This document shows, one piece after another, positions 1-7,734 of a DNA stretch of 26,886 nucleotides (its first letter is position 1; every line of letters starts with the position of its first letter). The position numbers and the translations under genes were made by a program. The notes beneath the pieces were generated by a model. That model was not told the origin of the DNA, did no database searches, and worked only from the letters and a program-made list of their open reading frames with translations. Origin of the DNA: JACVRX01 sp035697245 (GTDB lineage: Bacteria; Actinomycetota; Actinomycetes; Jiangellales; Jiangellaceae); NCBI GenBank assembly GCA_035697245.1, contig DASSDH010000134.1, positions 1-26,886 of the forward strand. The letters are read 5' to 3'.

Positions 1-383
1 ACGCCGTCCAAGTAGGCAGCCACGTCATCAGCGGGGCCGATCCCGATGAACAGCGGGTTCCCGGAGGTACCCAATCCACTGATGCGAACATCGCCGAGCA
101 AGTCCCGCGCATAGAGCACGTCCGGACCGGCTCCACTGAACTCCGGCGGAGAAGACAGCGCGTGTGAATCGGTCGCGAGCTGCTCCATGCCGGAGGTGTA
201 GAAACCGTCCGAGTCGCGCCCCTGCACCGACCACAGTCCGCGTGCGCCGACTACCAGGAGCCAGATCCCAACGAAGGCGAGGACTACGCCCACGATCAGC
301 AGAGCTCCTCCGCCGCGCAGTTCCTTTCGTTCCGGCCAGCGCTGCTGCTCGGCAACAGTGCTAGGGGTGTTGTGTGCTTCCAT
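1..383 (-). CDS. Single-pass membrane protein, 3' end cut off by the window edge
   Basis: The frame opens at ATG 383 on the minus strand and runs without a stop off the left edge, giving 127 visible residues. A polar N-terminus of about 24 residues is followed by one strong hydrophobic segment at residues 25-47 (core LLIVGVVLAFVGIWLLVVGA). After it comes a soluble, presumably extracytoplasmic part that includes GRDSDGFYTSGMEQLATDSH, and the visible end reads FIGIGPADDVAAYLDG. I know similar actinobacterial membrane proteins of unknown function, often near two-component genes, but cannot name a function. It is divergent from the LURP-one-like gene, with about 160 bp between the two starts. Reading frame and membrane segment are seen directly; the family placement is from memory and weak. 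Confidence 0.75.
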   Translation of the reverse strand, partial: MEAHNTPSTVAEQQRWPERKELRGGGALLIVGVVLAFVGIWLLVVGARGLWSVQGRDSDGFYTSGMEQLATDSHALSSPPEFSGAGPDVLYARDLLGDVRISGLGTSGNPLFIGIGPADDVAAYLDG

Positions 384-545
384 GACGACTCCCCGATGAC
401 GCTCCGATAGATGCCATTCACAGTTGCAGCCGATGCCGAGGGCGGTAAGCCGGGAAACTCGTCGCTTCGGGGCCGGTTTTCTGGTAGCGCACTCGACTTG
501 TTTTCCGCCTTACCTGCACTGGCCGCAAATGTGACGCTGTTGGTC

Positions 546-1169
546 ATGGAAACTGACATCAGCCGCGACCTTGACCGCTTGCAGGCGCAGGACCGGTTCC
601 TCGTACGCCAGCACTTCACGCTCGTGGTCAACCGCTACGACATCACCACCTGGCTGGATGGCGATAAGCCCGGTGACCTACTCGCGACCTGTCAGCAGAA
701 GCGAATGACCTTTCGCGAGGAAGCGACCTTCTACGCCGACCGGGAACGCACGCAACGGCTGTTCCGGTTCAAGAGCCGCAAGAAGGTCGACGTCAGCGGC
801 GTTACTGACGTCTTCGACACCGGCGACCAGCCGGTCGGGAAGTTCCGCAAAGACTTCACCACGTCACTCCTACGCTCGACGTGGTACCTGTCGCAGCCGG
901 ATCTGGGCGAATGCCAGGGACAGGAACGCAACCAGGTGGTCGCGGTCCTGCGGCGCATCTTCACATTCGTCCCGTTCCTGGACGACCTACCGATCTGGCT
1001 GCCCTACCACTTCGACTTCACCACAGCCGACGGCAAGCCGGTCATGACTGTCGAGCGCAAATTCGCGAGCCTGCGCGACGCCTACCGCGTGACGCTGCAC
1101 GAGCCGGCACTCGACCGCCGGCTGGCAGTGGCCATGGCGGTGGCGCTGGACGCCCTGCAGTCCCGGTGA
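546..1169 (+). CDS. LURP-one-related (Tubby C-terminal-like) family protein
   Basis: This is a 207-residue protein starting at ATG 546 (METDISRDLDRL). The frame stays open upstream to ATG 411, but those extra residues are low-complexity and unlike the rest, so I prefer 546 even though its ribosome-binding site is weak. The sequence shows the beta-rich LOR/Tubby-like pattern: FTLVVNRYDI, then LLATCQQKRMTFREEATFYAD, then FRFKSRKKVDVSGVTDVFD, then a GKFRKDF segment and a second set of strands ending in PVMTVERKFASLRDAY. Family members form a scramblase-like beta barrel around a central helix, and their bacterial role is mostly unknown. There is no signal peptide, so it is probably cytoplasmic or membrane-associated. 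It ends 2 bp before the convergent response regulator. Confidence 0.8.
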   Translation: METDISRDLDRLQAQDRFLVRQHFTLVVNRYDITTWLDGDKPGDLLATCQQKRMTFREEATFYADRERTQRLFRFKSRKKVDVSGVTDVFDTGDQPVGKFRKDFTTSLLRSTWYLSQPDLGECQGQERNQVVAVLRRIFTFVPFLDDLPIWLPYHFDFTTADGKPVMTVERKFASLRDAYRVTLHEPALDRRLAVAMAVALDALQSR

Positions 1170-1171
1170 GC

Positions 1172-1816
1172 TCAAGAACGTAGGAACAGCAATACCGCGA
1201 GCACCCTGCGCGACTCGCTGCCGGTGGCGGGAAGCCCCAGCTTGGTGAAGATGCTGGACACGTACTTCTCGACGGCCCGCAGCGTGATTACCAGCCGGTC
1301 GGCGATGCCCTGGTTCGAGGTCCCTTCGGCCATCAGCTCCAGGACCTCCCGTTCGCGTGGTGTCAGTTGGGCAAGCGGATCGTCACTCCGTCGCCGTGAC
1401 AGCAACGTCGACACGATCGTCGGGTCCACAGCCGAACCACCAGTCGCCACGCGGCGCACCGAGGCGAGGAAATCGGGAACGTCACTGATGCGGTCCTTGA
1501 GCAGGTACCCGACACCCTCGGCGGAGTCGGCGAGCAGCTTCATCGCCAGGCCCAGCTCCACGTACTGGGACAGCACGAGCACGCCGACGTCGGGATATGC
1601 GGAGCGGATCTCCACGGCCGCCTGCAGTCCTTCGTCGGTATGCGTGGGAGGCAGCCGGATGTCGACGATGACGACCTCGGGCCGTTGCGCCTTCAGCAGT
1701 TGACGAAGCTCCTCGGCGTCGCGGCATCGAGCGATCACGTCGAAGCCCGCTTCACCGAGCAATCTGGCCAGACCTTCGCGCAGCAGGACGCTGTCCTCGG
1801 CGATGGCTACTTGCAT
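1172..1816 (-). CDS. NarL/LuxR-type response regulator
   Basis: A 214-residue two-domain regulator. The receiver domain covers residues 1-120, with acidic residues E7/D8 near the start and the phospho-acceptor Asp at about residue 52 in VVIVDIRLPP. The C-terminal LuxR-type helix-turn-helix lies at about residues 148-205 (LTPREREVLELMAEGTSNQG, then RAVEKYVSSIFTKLGL). The start codon overlaps the last 10 bases of the upstream sensor kinase gene (ATGCAAGTAG), so the two are translationally coupled and form a cognate pair. The phosphorylated protein should bind DNA as a dimer. The perfect inverted repeat upstream of the operon at 3595-3621 is the obvious candidate target. Assignment to the NarL/DesR class is secure; the signal and regulon are unknown. 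Confidence 0.95.
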   Translation of the reverse strand: MQVAIAEDSVLLREGLARLLGEAGFDVIARCRDAEELRQLLKAQRPEVVIVDIRLPPTHTDEGLQAAVEIRSAYPDVGVLVLSQYVELGLAMKLLADSAEGVGYLLKDRISDVPDFLASVRRVATGGSAVDPTIVSTLLSRRRSDDPLAQLTPREREVLELMAEGTSNQGIADRLVITLRAVEKYVSSIFTKLGLPATGSESRRVLAVLLFLRS

Positions 1817-3546
1817 GGCAACTCCGCTCTGACTCGAGTGCCACGTCCGTGCGGCGTCCAGACCTGCAGCCGTCCGCCGAGTGCCTCGACTCGGTCAGCC
1901 AGACCTCGCAGACCAGACCCCCGTTCGGTGTCGGCGCCGCCGATCCCGTCATCGACGACCTCGACCGCGATCTGATGACCGTCTCGCCTGACGTCGACGG
2001 TTGCCGATGTGGCGCGAGCGTGCTTGCCGATGTTGGCCAGGCCCTCCGAGACGACGTAGTACGCCGCGACCTCGACCGGCTCAGCGATGCGACCGTCCAA
2101 CTCGACCGTCAGGCGGACTGGCACCGTAGCGTGCGCGGCCAACGACTCGAGGGCGACGGCGAGGCCGTGCGCACTCAACACGGCCGGATGCAGGCCGCGG
2201 GCAACGTCGCGCAGTTCGGCCAATGAGACGGCCACCTCGTCGCGGGCCTTGGCGAGCACGGCATTGGCATCCGGGTCGTCCCGTAACCGCGTCTCCAGTA
2301 CGCCGAGGTCGAGTGACAGCGCCACGAGCCGCTGCTGTGCGCCGTCGTGCAAGTCGCGTTCGAGCCGCTGCCGTTCCTTCTGGCCCGCCTGGATGACCCG
2401 GGCGCGCGATCCGTGTAGCTCGTCGAGATTGGCCCGGAGCTCGGCCTGGAGACGCCCATTCTCCAACGCGATGGCGGCGGCGGCGGTAACCGCATCGAGC
2501 AACTCGGGCTCGTCCCGCAAGGCCGGATCGTGCACCAGGGCGGCGACAGGATTGCCGTCCCGCTCGATCAGAGTCGTCGCCCGGGCTCCGTCAGTCGGCA
2601 GCTCGACCTCCTTGCCGTCCTGGTCCGCCCAGCTGCCGAACTGCGGCAGCCAGTACACCAGCTCGAGGGACGGATCACGCAGCGCTCTAGCAAGCGGGGT
2701 CTGCAGATCTGCCGGCTCGCCTCGTAGGTCCATGACAAGGTCACCGACGGAAGTGCGAGCCAGCCTGGCGTCAAGCAAGCCGGCGAGGAAGGCAATCGGG
2801 GCAAGACCGAGGACGGCCAGGCTGACCTGCTGGATGGTCGGGAATGCCGGCCCGCCCAGCACCCCTACCAGTAACAGCACGGCGATCGCCATCAGACCGA
2901 GTGCAAAGGAGTCGATGAGCAGAGAGAACGATCGCCGTAGCGGTCGTCCACCGGCCCGTCTGCGGGCGACCAAGATGCCCACGGCGACCAGCGCGACCAG
3001 GCTGATCACGACGAGCTCGACGCCATGGATGACAATGGCGATCTCAGACTGATCGGCGACTGCTAGTTGCTGCTGGGGACCCAGCCCATCGAGCATCATG
3101 ACGGCGAGCTGAGCGCCAAGGGCTGCCATGTAGCCGACGGTGAGAACGAGGCGTTCGAACCGTCCGCGCAGCCGGCCAGTAGGAAAGGCCAGAAAGACGT
3201 GCACGATCAGCACCAAGACCATGACGTCGAGCGCCACACCCACGGTGTGCAGGACGGCGTTGTCTGACCAGTACAACGTCGAGGCCAGCGTGACGGATCC
3301 CGTCAACACCATCAGCGGGCCGATCCGGTTGGCCGGTCGGTGCCACCACGCGACCAGCCCACTGACGGTGTACGACAACGCGATCCAGAGGATCAGCGCC
3401 GCATGCACCGGGGCTATGTCGCTCGGCGAGATCATTGCGAGCGAACCACCGAAGCCCGCCAGCAGTACCACTGTGATGAACCACAGCAGGGCGTTGGGGG
3501 CCGTCGCAGCGGCGGTTCTGCCCGGCTCGGTCGGGGTCGTCGGCAT
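1807..3546 (-). CDS. DesK/NarX-type sensor histidine kinase with multi-pass N-terminus
   Basis: A 579-residue kinase. The first ~270 residues contain roughly eight hydrophobic segments, starting with LLWFITVVLLAGFGG. A cytoplasmic GAF-like linker follows at about residues 280-370. The HisKA_3 dimerization helix carries the phospho-acceptor His near residue 400 (KERQRLERDLHDGAQQRL), and the HATPase domain follows, with an N-box at SEGLANIGKHA, a G1 box at VVDDGIGG and a G2 box at GSGLRGLADRVEALGG. Acceptor and ATP boxes all look intact, so the enzyme should be active. It is the first gene of the two-gene operon and overlaps the response regulator by 10 bp. The sensed signal is presumably at the membrane, but nothing in the sequence identifies it. 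Confidence 0.95.
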   Translation of the reverse strand: MPTTPTEPGRTAAATAPNALLWFITVVLLAGFGGSLAMISPSDIAPVHAALILWIALSYTVSGLVAWWHRPANRIGPLMVLTGSVTLASTLYWSDNAVLHTVGVALDVMVLVLIVHVFLAFPTGRLRGRFERLVLTVGYMAALGAQLAVMMLDGLGPQQQLAVADQSEIAIVIHGVELVVISLVALVAVGILVARRRAGGRPLRRSFSLLIDSFALGLMAIAVLLLVGVLGGPAFPTIQQVSLAVLGLAPIAFLAGLLDARLARTSVGDLVMDLRGEPADLQTPLARALRDPSLELVYWLPQFGSWADQDGKEVELPTDGARATTLIERDGNPVAALVHDPALRDEPELLDAVTAAAAIALENGRLQAELRANLDELHGSRARVIQAGQKERQRLERDLHDGAQQRLVALSLDLGVLETRLRDDPDANAVLAKARDEVAVSLAELRDVARGLHPAVLSAHGLAVALESLAAHATVPVRLTVELDGRIAEPVEVAAYYVVSEGLANIGKHARATSATVDVRRDGHQIAVEVVDDGIGGADTERGSGLRGLADRVEALGGRLQVWTPHGRGTRVRAELPCK

Positions 3547-3594
3547 CGTTCACCACCTTCCCGACGTTGGGAGGCGCCGCTTTGCCCGCTACCT

Positions 3595-3621
3595 CTGGTA
3601 GCCGGCGGTGCCGGCTACCAG
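3595..3621. promoter_or_regulatory. Perfect 12-bp-arm inverted repeat between divergent genes, candidate operator
   Basis: The arms CTGGTAGCCGGC (3595-3606) and GCCGGCTACCAG (3610-3621) are exact reverse complements around the 3-base spacer GGT. The repeat lies 48 bp upstream of the sensor kinase start (minus strand) and 96 bp upstream of the CPBP protease start (plus strand). Perfect dyad symmetry in a divergent promoter region fits a dimer-binding operator, most simply for the neighbouring response regulator. There is no T-run on either side, which argues against a Rho-independent terminator. The repeat is seen; its function is inferred. Confidence 0.6.
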
Positions 3622-3717
3622 AAAACCGCCCCTCCAAATGGCCAGTAGCCCGCCTTACCACCAGGGTCTTCCGCTGCCAGCGTGATTGGCAAGCCAACCG
3701 CACCAAAGGAGATGCAC

Positions 3718-4596
3718 ATGAAGACCCGAGTCATCCAGGACGAGCCGGACGAAGCCCAACCCGCGACCATCCGACCTGACGAGCAGATCGCCACGTCCGG
3801 CGTCAGGTCGTGGATCAAGGACCACCGGCTCGTCACGTTCTTCGTGCTCTCCTACGCTCTCGCCTGGTGGGCGTGGCCGCTGTACGGCCTGGGCATTTTC
3901 TCCGAGCTGATGTTCTTCGCGATCGGGCCCTTGTTGGCCGCGTTGATCGTCATCGCGATCGCGGAGGGGCGGCCCGGATTCCGCGACCTCGGTTCGCGGA
4001 TCATTCGTTGGCGCGTGGCCTGGTACTGGTACGCGGTTGCCGTTGGCTTCCCCCTCGCCGTCCGGTTCGTGACCGCGATGGTCAACGTCGGTCCAGGTGG
4101 AGCATCGGCCCCGGAATGGACGGAGCTGGCATGGTCCAGCTTCGCGATGGCGTTCCTGGTGCGCCTGGTCAATCCCATGGACGGCCCACTCGGCGAGGAG
4201 CCCGGCTGGCGCGGCTTCGCGCTGCCGCGCATGCAGGCCCGCACCTCGCCGCTGGTCACCGCGGTGATCCTGGGCGTGCTGGTGGCTGGGTGGCATCTCC
4301 CGCTGGTGGTCGCCGACGACCTCGGGCCGATCGGCCTGGTGTCAACGTTCTCGATCACCATCTTCTACGTCTGGCTGTTCAACCACGCTCGGGGCAGTGT
4401 GCTGCTGACGCTGATTGCGCACAGCACGCAGGGCAGCATCACGATGAGCGACCTGGGATTCGTCGGTGCCGACCTGTCCCGGCAGGAATGGCTGGAGTGT
4501 GTCGCCTGGTCGATCGTCGCGATCGGAGTGATCGTCCTCGACCGTGCCGCCTGGCAGAAAGCTCCTCGGGACGCGGTGTATCTCGATGAAGGTTGA
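3718..4596 (+). CDS. CPBP family intramembrane metalloprotease (Abi/CAAX type)
   Basis: 292 residues from ATG 3718, chosen because AAAGGAG at 3705-3711 sits six bases upstream. An in-frame GTG at 3682 and an ATG at 3712 are worse placed. The three conserved motifs of the family are present: the Glu-Glu pair at about residues 160-161 with Arg at 165 (GEEPGWRGFALP), His 193 in GWHLPLVV, and His 223 and His 235 in FNHARGSVLLTLIAHST. Six to eight hydrophobic segments surround them. Family members are membrane proteases related to Rce1 and to bacteriocin-immunity proteins; the substrate here is unknown. It is divergent from the sensor kinase across a shared promoter region holding a perfect palindrome, so control by that pair is likely. 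The next gene begins inside its last codons. Confidence 0.9.
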   Translation: MKTRVIQDEPDEAQPATIRPDEQIATSGVRSWIKDHRLVTFFVLSYALAWWAWPLYGLGIFSELMFFAIGPLLAALIVIAIAEGRPGFRDLGSRIIRWRVAWYWYAVAVGFPLAVRFVTAMVNVGPGGASAPEWTELAWSSFAMAFLVRLVNPMDGPLGEEPGWRGFALPRMQARTSPLVTAVILGVLVAGWHLPLVVADDLGPIGLVSTFSITIFYVWLFNHARGSVLLTLIAHSTQGSITMSDLGFVGADLSRQEWLECVAWSIVAIGVIVLDRAAWQKAPRDAVYLDEG

Positions 4597-5387
4597 GACT
4601 GGGGTTCTGCACGACCAGTTCCCCTACGTCCGGGTCGGAGAAGGCCGTAAGCCACTTGTCGTGCTGCCGGGCATGGCACTCGACAACAAGAAGGCGAGCG
4701 GGCTGGTTGCGCGCTCGTACGGCATGGCTTCCGCCGATTGGCGGACGAGCACACGCTGTACATCGTCCAACGCCGGCGCGGTCGTCCGCCCCAGCCGACA
4801 CGAAACAGCTGGCTGCGGACTACGCCCAAGTGCTGAGTCACCATTTCGGACAGGTTCGCCTCATGGGCCTGTCTACCGGCGGTCTGATCGCCCAGCACAT
4901 CGCCCTCGACCACCCGGAGCTGGTCGAAGGCCTCGTTCTGGTCGTGAGCGGTGCCTACCTTTCGCGGCGTGGCCGGGACATCTGTCTGCGGTGGTGCGAA
5001 TTGGCGCAGCGCCAGCAATGGCGGCAGCTGCGCGGGGAGTTGGCGACCGCAGCGGTCGACGGTGCCGGAGCGCAACGAGTGGCCAGAGCGTTCGGCACGT
5101 TGTTCGGCGGCAAGGCGCCGACGACGGCCGACGCCGCTGCCTTCATCGCCCTTGTAGACGCCGACCTGGCCCACGACACCAGTACTGAGCTCTCGCGGGT
5201 CGATGTGCCAGCCATCGTGATCGGCGGAGCCGACGACCCGTTCTTCCCCGAACCAGTGCTCAAAGAGACCGCTGCCGCCATCCCAAAGGCTGAGCTACGC
5301 ATCTATCCGAACACCGGACACGGCCTGCCCAAACGCCACGGCAAGCGGCTTCAGGAAGACGTGCTCAAGTTTCTGGCAGCACCCTGA
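4586..5387 (+). pseudogene. Alpha/beta hydrolase gene interrupted by two frameshifts
   Basis: The protein reads continuously only if the frame changes twice. From ATG 4586 the frame gives MKVETGVLHDQFPYVRVGEG and LVVLPGMALDNKK. Between about 4700 and 4737 the homologous reading moves to the second frame (LADEHTLYIVQRRRG, from 4738). Between about 4765 and 4800 it moves again to a frame running to 5387 (KQLAADYAQVLSHHFGQVRL). Each step equals loss of one base. The C-terminal part has a good catalytic triad: nucleophile elbow GLSTGG, acid in GGADDPFFP, and His in NTGHGLPKR. The ATG overlaps the stop of the CPBP gene, so it was probably cotranslated. It is either a recent pseudogene or a sequence with two base-call errors. 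The 3' end overlaps the convergent MFS gene by 23 bp. Confidence 0.75.
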
Positions 5388-6654
5388 TGGGTCGCAGCTC
5401 GTCAAGCCGGTCGACTCGGCCGAGCGCCGGGAAGAGTCGCCACCAGACTCCGGCGACGACAATGGTGGCGATCCCGCCGACGACGACCGCTGGCACCGCG
5501 CCGATCAGCGCTGCTGCGACCCCCGACTCGAACGCGCCCAGCTCGTTCGAGGCGCTGATGAACACCATCTCTACGGCATTGACTCGCCCTCGCACCGAGT
5601 CCGGGGTCACGAGCGGAAGGATCGTGGCGCGGAGTACGACGCTCACCATGTCCACGGCGCCGCCAACCCCGAGCGCGAGCATGGAAAGCCACATCTCGCT
5701 CGACAATCCGAAGACGACCATGCTGGCGCCAAAGGCTGCGACTGCCCTAAAGAGCGTTGGCCCCGCATGGCGCCGGATGGGGCGACGAGCGAGCCAGAAA
5801 GCGGCCAGAAGTGCGCCGATGGCCGGAGCCGTCCTCATGAAGCCGAGACCAGTCGGACCCACCTCGAGGACGTCCTTGGCGAAGATCGGGAGGAGCGCGA
5901 CCGCGCCGCCGAACAGGACTGCGCATAGGTCGAGTGAGATCGCACCCAGCAAAACCTTCGTCCTGCGGATGAGCCGCACGCCAGCCAGCGCTTCCCGGAC
6001 GCCGGTACCACCCTCCGTCGCGGCCACCCGCCCAGCGTGCAGCGCGAGGATGCACCCGAGCGAGATCATCGCCAGTGCGAGGGCGACGACATAGACGAGC
6101 TCGGCACTGAGCGTAAAGAGCAGACCTCCGACCGCCGGGCCAGCGACACGCGAGAGCTGGAAGGCAACGGACCGTTGCGCGAGCGCGCGCACGAGCAGGT
6201 CTTGCGGCACGAGCGAAGGCGTCAACGCCCGGCCCGCAGGGGCGCCGATTGTGCTCCCGACGCCGAACAGGAATGCGAGAATGAAGAACGGCCAAACGCG
6301 GTCGGCGCCTTCCAACGTGACCGCGAGTAATCCGGCTAAGACGACGAGGTCGAGAGCAACCATGATCGCCAGAAGTCGCTTGCGCGGAAGCCGATCAGCA
6401 AGTTGGCCGGCCGGGATCGCGAAGGCGAGGAGTGGAACGAACTCAGCGAGCCCGATCAGGCCGAGATCGAGCGGGTTACCTCGAACCGAGTACACCTGCC
6501 AACCGATTGCGACAAGCGCCATCTCGAGGCCGAAGCTCTCCGTGACGAGGGCGACCCAATACAGCGCGAAGTCACGGTGGCGGAACGCCGATCGCGGCCG
6601 CTCATTCCTCGTCGGCGTCGGTCGGCTCCTCGGGTTCGAACGTGGTCGGCTCAC
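5365..6654 (-). CDS. MFS transporter, EntS/multidrug-exporter-like
   Basis: A 429-residue integral membrane protein with about 11-12 hydrophobic segments starting after FRHRDFALYWVALVTESFG. The usual MFS cytoplasmic loop motif is visible as GQLADRLPRKRLL, and a central loop rich in basic residues (RLIRRTKVLLGA) separates the two six-helix halves. The order and the FRHRDFALYW opening match the MFS_3 group that includes enterobactin exporter EntS and macrolide efflux proteins. The substrate cannot be read from sequence. The only workable start upstream of the first helix is GTG 6654, which lies inside the small acidic ORF ending at 6602, so the two overlap by 53 bp. The basic N-terminal 25 residues may partly be untranslated. 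It is convergent with, and overlaps, the hydrolase remnant. Confidence 0.88.
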   Translation of the reverse strand: MSRPRSNPRSRPTPTRNERPRSAFRHRDFALYWVALVTESFGLEMALVAIGWQVYSVRGNPLDLGLIGLAEFVPLLAFAIPAGQLADRLPRKRLLAIMVALDLVVLAGLLAVTLEGADRVWPFFILAFLFGVGSTIGAPAGRALTPSLVPQDLLVRALAQRSVAFQLSRVAGPAVGGLLFTLSAELVYVVALALAMISLGCILALHAGRVAATEGGTGVREALAGVRLIRRTKVLLGAISLDLCAVLFGGAVALLPIFAKDVLEVGPTGLGFMRTAPAIGALLAAFWLARRPIRRHAGPTLFRAVAAFGASMVVFGLSSEMWLSMLALGVGGAVDMVSVVLRATILPLVTPDSVRGRVNAVEMVFISASNELGAFESGVAAALIGAVPAVVVGGIATIVVAGVWWRLFPALGRVDRLDELRPIRVLPET

Positions 6655-6727
6655 CTTCGGAGGCGCCGATGCCGACGCCAGTCTCTGGGTTGGGGACTTC
6701 GGGGACCTCGTCCGTGGGTGTGCTCAT
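6602..6727 (-). CDS. Small acidic protein, 41 residues
   Basis: ATG 6727 is preceded on the minus strand by a good ribosome-binding site (AAGGGAG, five bases away). The product begins MSTPTDEVPEVPNPETGVG and ends in TTFEPEEPTDADEE. It is strongly acidic, rich in Pro, Glu and Thr, with no membrane segment, and is probably disordered. I recall similar short acidic actinobacterial hypothetical proteins with a TFEPEE-like tail but know no function. It overlaps the MFS gene start in another frame, so the two are likely on one transcript. The strong Shine-Dalgarno site supports translation. Confidence 0.5.
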   Translation of the reverse strand: MSTPTDEVPEVPNPETGVGIGASEGEPTTFEPEEPTDADEE

Positions 6728-6753
6728 CGCTGCTCCCTTCGGCAGCTGCAACC

Positions 6754-6852
6754 CTAGGCGGCGAGGTCTTCGGTGTTGGTTTCGGTGAGGTATTCGGCGT
6801 TGATGGCGGCGATGAGTTGGTAGTCGGTGGCGGCTTCGAGTTCGGCGTGCAT
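6754..6852 (-). CDS. Short ORF or truncated gene C-terminus next to IS110 debris
   Basis: A 32-codon minus-strand frame with ATG at 6852 gives ELEAATDYQLIAAINAEYLT and ends in TNTEDLAA. The amphipathic helical pattern looks like a real protein rather than a chance frame. There is no recognisable ribosome-binding site before the ATG, and the frame continues upstream into sequence belonging to the transposase remnant. The likeliest reading is the surviving C-terminus of a gene cut by the insertion. The small acidic gene begins 26 bp downstream. I do not recognise the family. Confidence 0.3.
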   Translation of the reverse strand: MHAELEAATDYQLIAAINAEYLTETNTEDLAA

Positions 6853-6879
6853 CGGCGAGCAGCTGGAGGTGATGCCGCT

Positions 6880-7133
6880 GCCGGTCGACCGCCGCCGCCC
6901 GGATCGGGGAAGACCACACTCGGATGGTCGGTCAGCTGCACCAACTGCTGCTCGAGCTGATGGCGAGTGGTGCGAAGAAGAACCTGTCTGCGGCGCAGGC
7001 ACGCAAGCTGCTGCCCGGTGTCCGTCCTGGTGATGTCGCGGGCGAGACCCGCAAGCGTGTCGCGCTGGATCTGGTCACCGACTTCGTGAACGAGTTAATC
7101 AGCGGATCTACGCTGCCTTCATCCGTCAGGTGA
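6880..7133 (+). pseudogene. IS110-family transposase remnant
   Basis: In one frame from about 6897 to 7133 the sequence reads ARIGEDHTRMVGQLHQLLLE, then SGAKKNLSAAQARKLLPGVR, then ETRKRVALDLVTDF. This matches the middle of IS110-family transposases, between the N-terminal DEDD domain and the C-terminal IS116/IS110/IS902 domain (typical form: R.LG..RTR...LH.LL.EL.PGG..K.LSA..A). Just upstream, VDRRR appears in a neighbouring frame, so a small indel has occurred. Both catalytic parts are missing and the frame stops at 7133. No terminal repeats were seen. It is a decayed fragment, not a working element. Confidence 0.65.
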
Positions 7134-7157
7134 CCTGAGCCTGCAAGGGGAGGCGCC

Positions 7158-7733
7158 ATGAGCGAGTATGCGATCCAGCCACTCGATGCCGCGACATGGG
7201 ATGCCTTCGTCCATCTGGCGGAGAAGCACAACGGCGTGTGGAACGGTTGCTGGTGCACCTGGTTCCATCCGGCGTGCGCCGAGAAGGGCGAGAGCCCGAA
7301 GGGCAACCGCGCCTACAAGGAGCGTTTGGTTCGCGAAGGGAAGGCTCACGCTGCCTTGGTCTTCGACGGTGACGTCGCCGTCGCCTGGTGTGAGTACGGC
7401 TCTCCGCAGGAGCTTCCGAACATTTACCACCGGAAGGAGTACAACGCAGGCCTCGACAAGGCGCCGGATTACCGCCTCACTTGCTTCTTCGTCGACAGGA
7501 ACTACCGGCGCAAAGGCGTCGCAGCCGTGGCGCTTCGTGGTGCCCTGGATCTGATCGCGAAGGCGGGCGGTGGTGTGGTGGAAGCGTATCCACAGGACAC
7601 GCTCGGCAAGAGGACCTCGGGCTCCTTCCTCTACAACGGGACGCGCAGTCTCTTTGAGAAGGCGGGGTTCAGCTACGAGCGGTCCAAGGGAAAGAACCAT
7701 TGCGTGATGCGCCGGACGGTTACACCTCGATAG
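7158..7733 (+). CDS. GNAT family N-acetyltransferase
   Basis: 191 residues starting at ATG 7158 behind AAGGGGAGG. The N-terminal part contains the WNGCWCTWFHP signature seen in one actinobacterial GNAT subgroup. The acetyl-CoA binding region is the strand-loop-helix LTCFFVDRNYRRKGVAAVAL (residues about 108-127), where NYRRKGVA fills the Q/RxxGxG/A position. The C-terminal strand includes LFEKAGFSYERSKGKNHCVM. Enzymes of this fold move an acetyl group from acetyl-CoA to an amine; the acceptor cannot be predicted. The gene ends 1 bp before the convergent alcohol dehydrogenase. It looks intact and is a single transcription unit. Confidence 0.88.
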   Translation: MSEYAIQPLDAATWDAFVHLAEKHNGVWNGCWCTWFHPACAEKGESPKGNRAYKERLVREGKAHAALVFDGDVAVAWCEYGSPQELPNIYHRKEYNAGLDKAPDYRLTCFFVDRNYRRKGVAAVALRGALDLIAKAGGGVVEAYPQDTLGKRTSGSFLYNGTRSLFEKAGFSYERSKGKNHCVMRRTVTPR

Positions 7734-7734
7734 G

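Noticed and set aside
2087..3052. 321-codon plus-strand open frame
   Set aside because: It is Ser/Arg-rich and antisense to the sensor kinase; no domain pattern.
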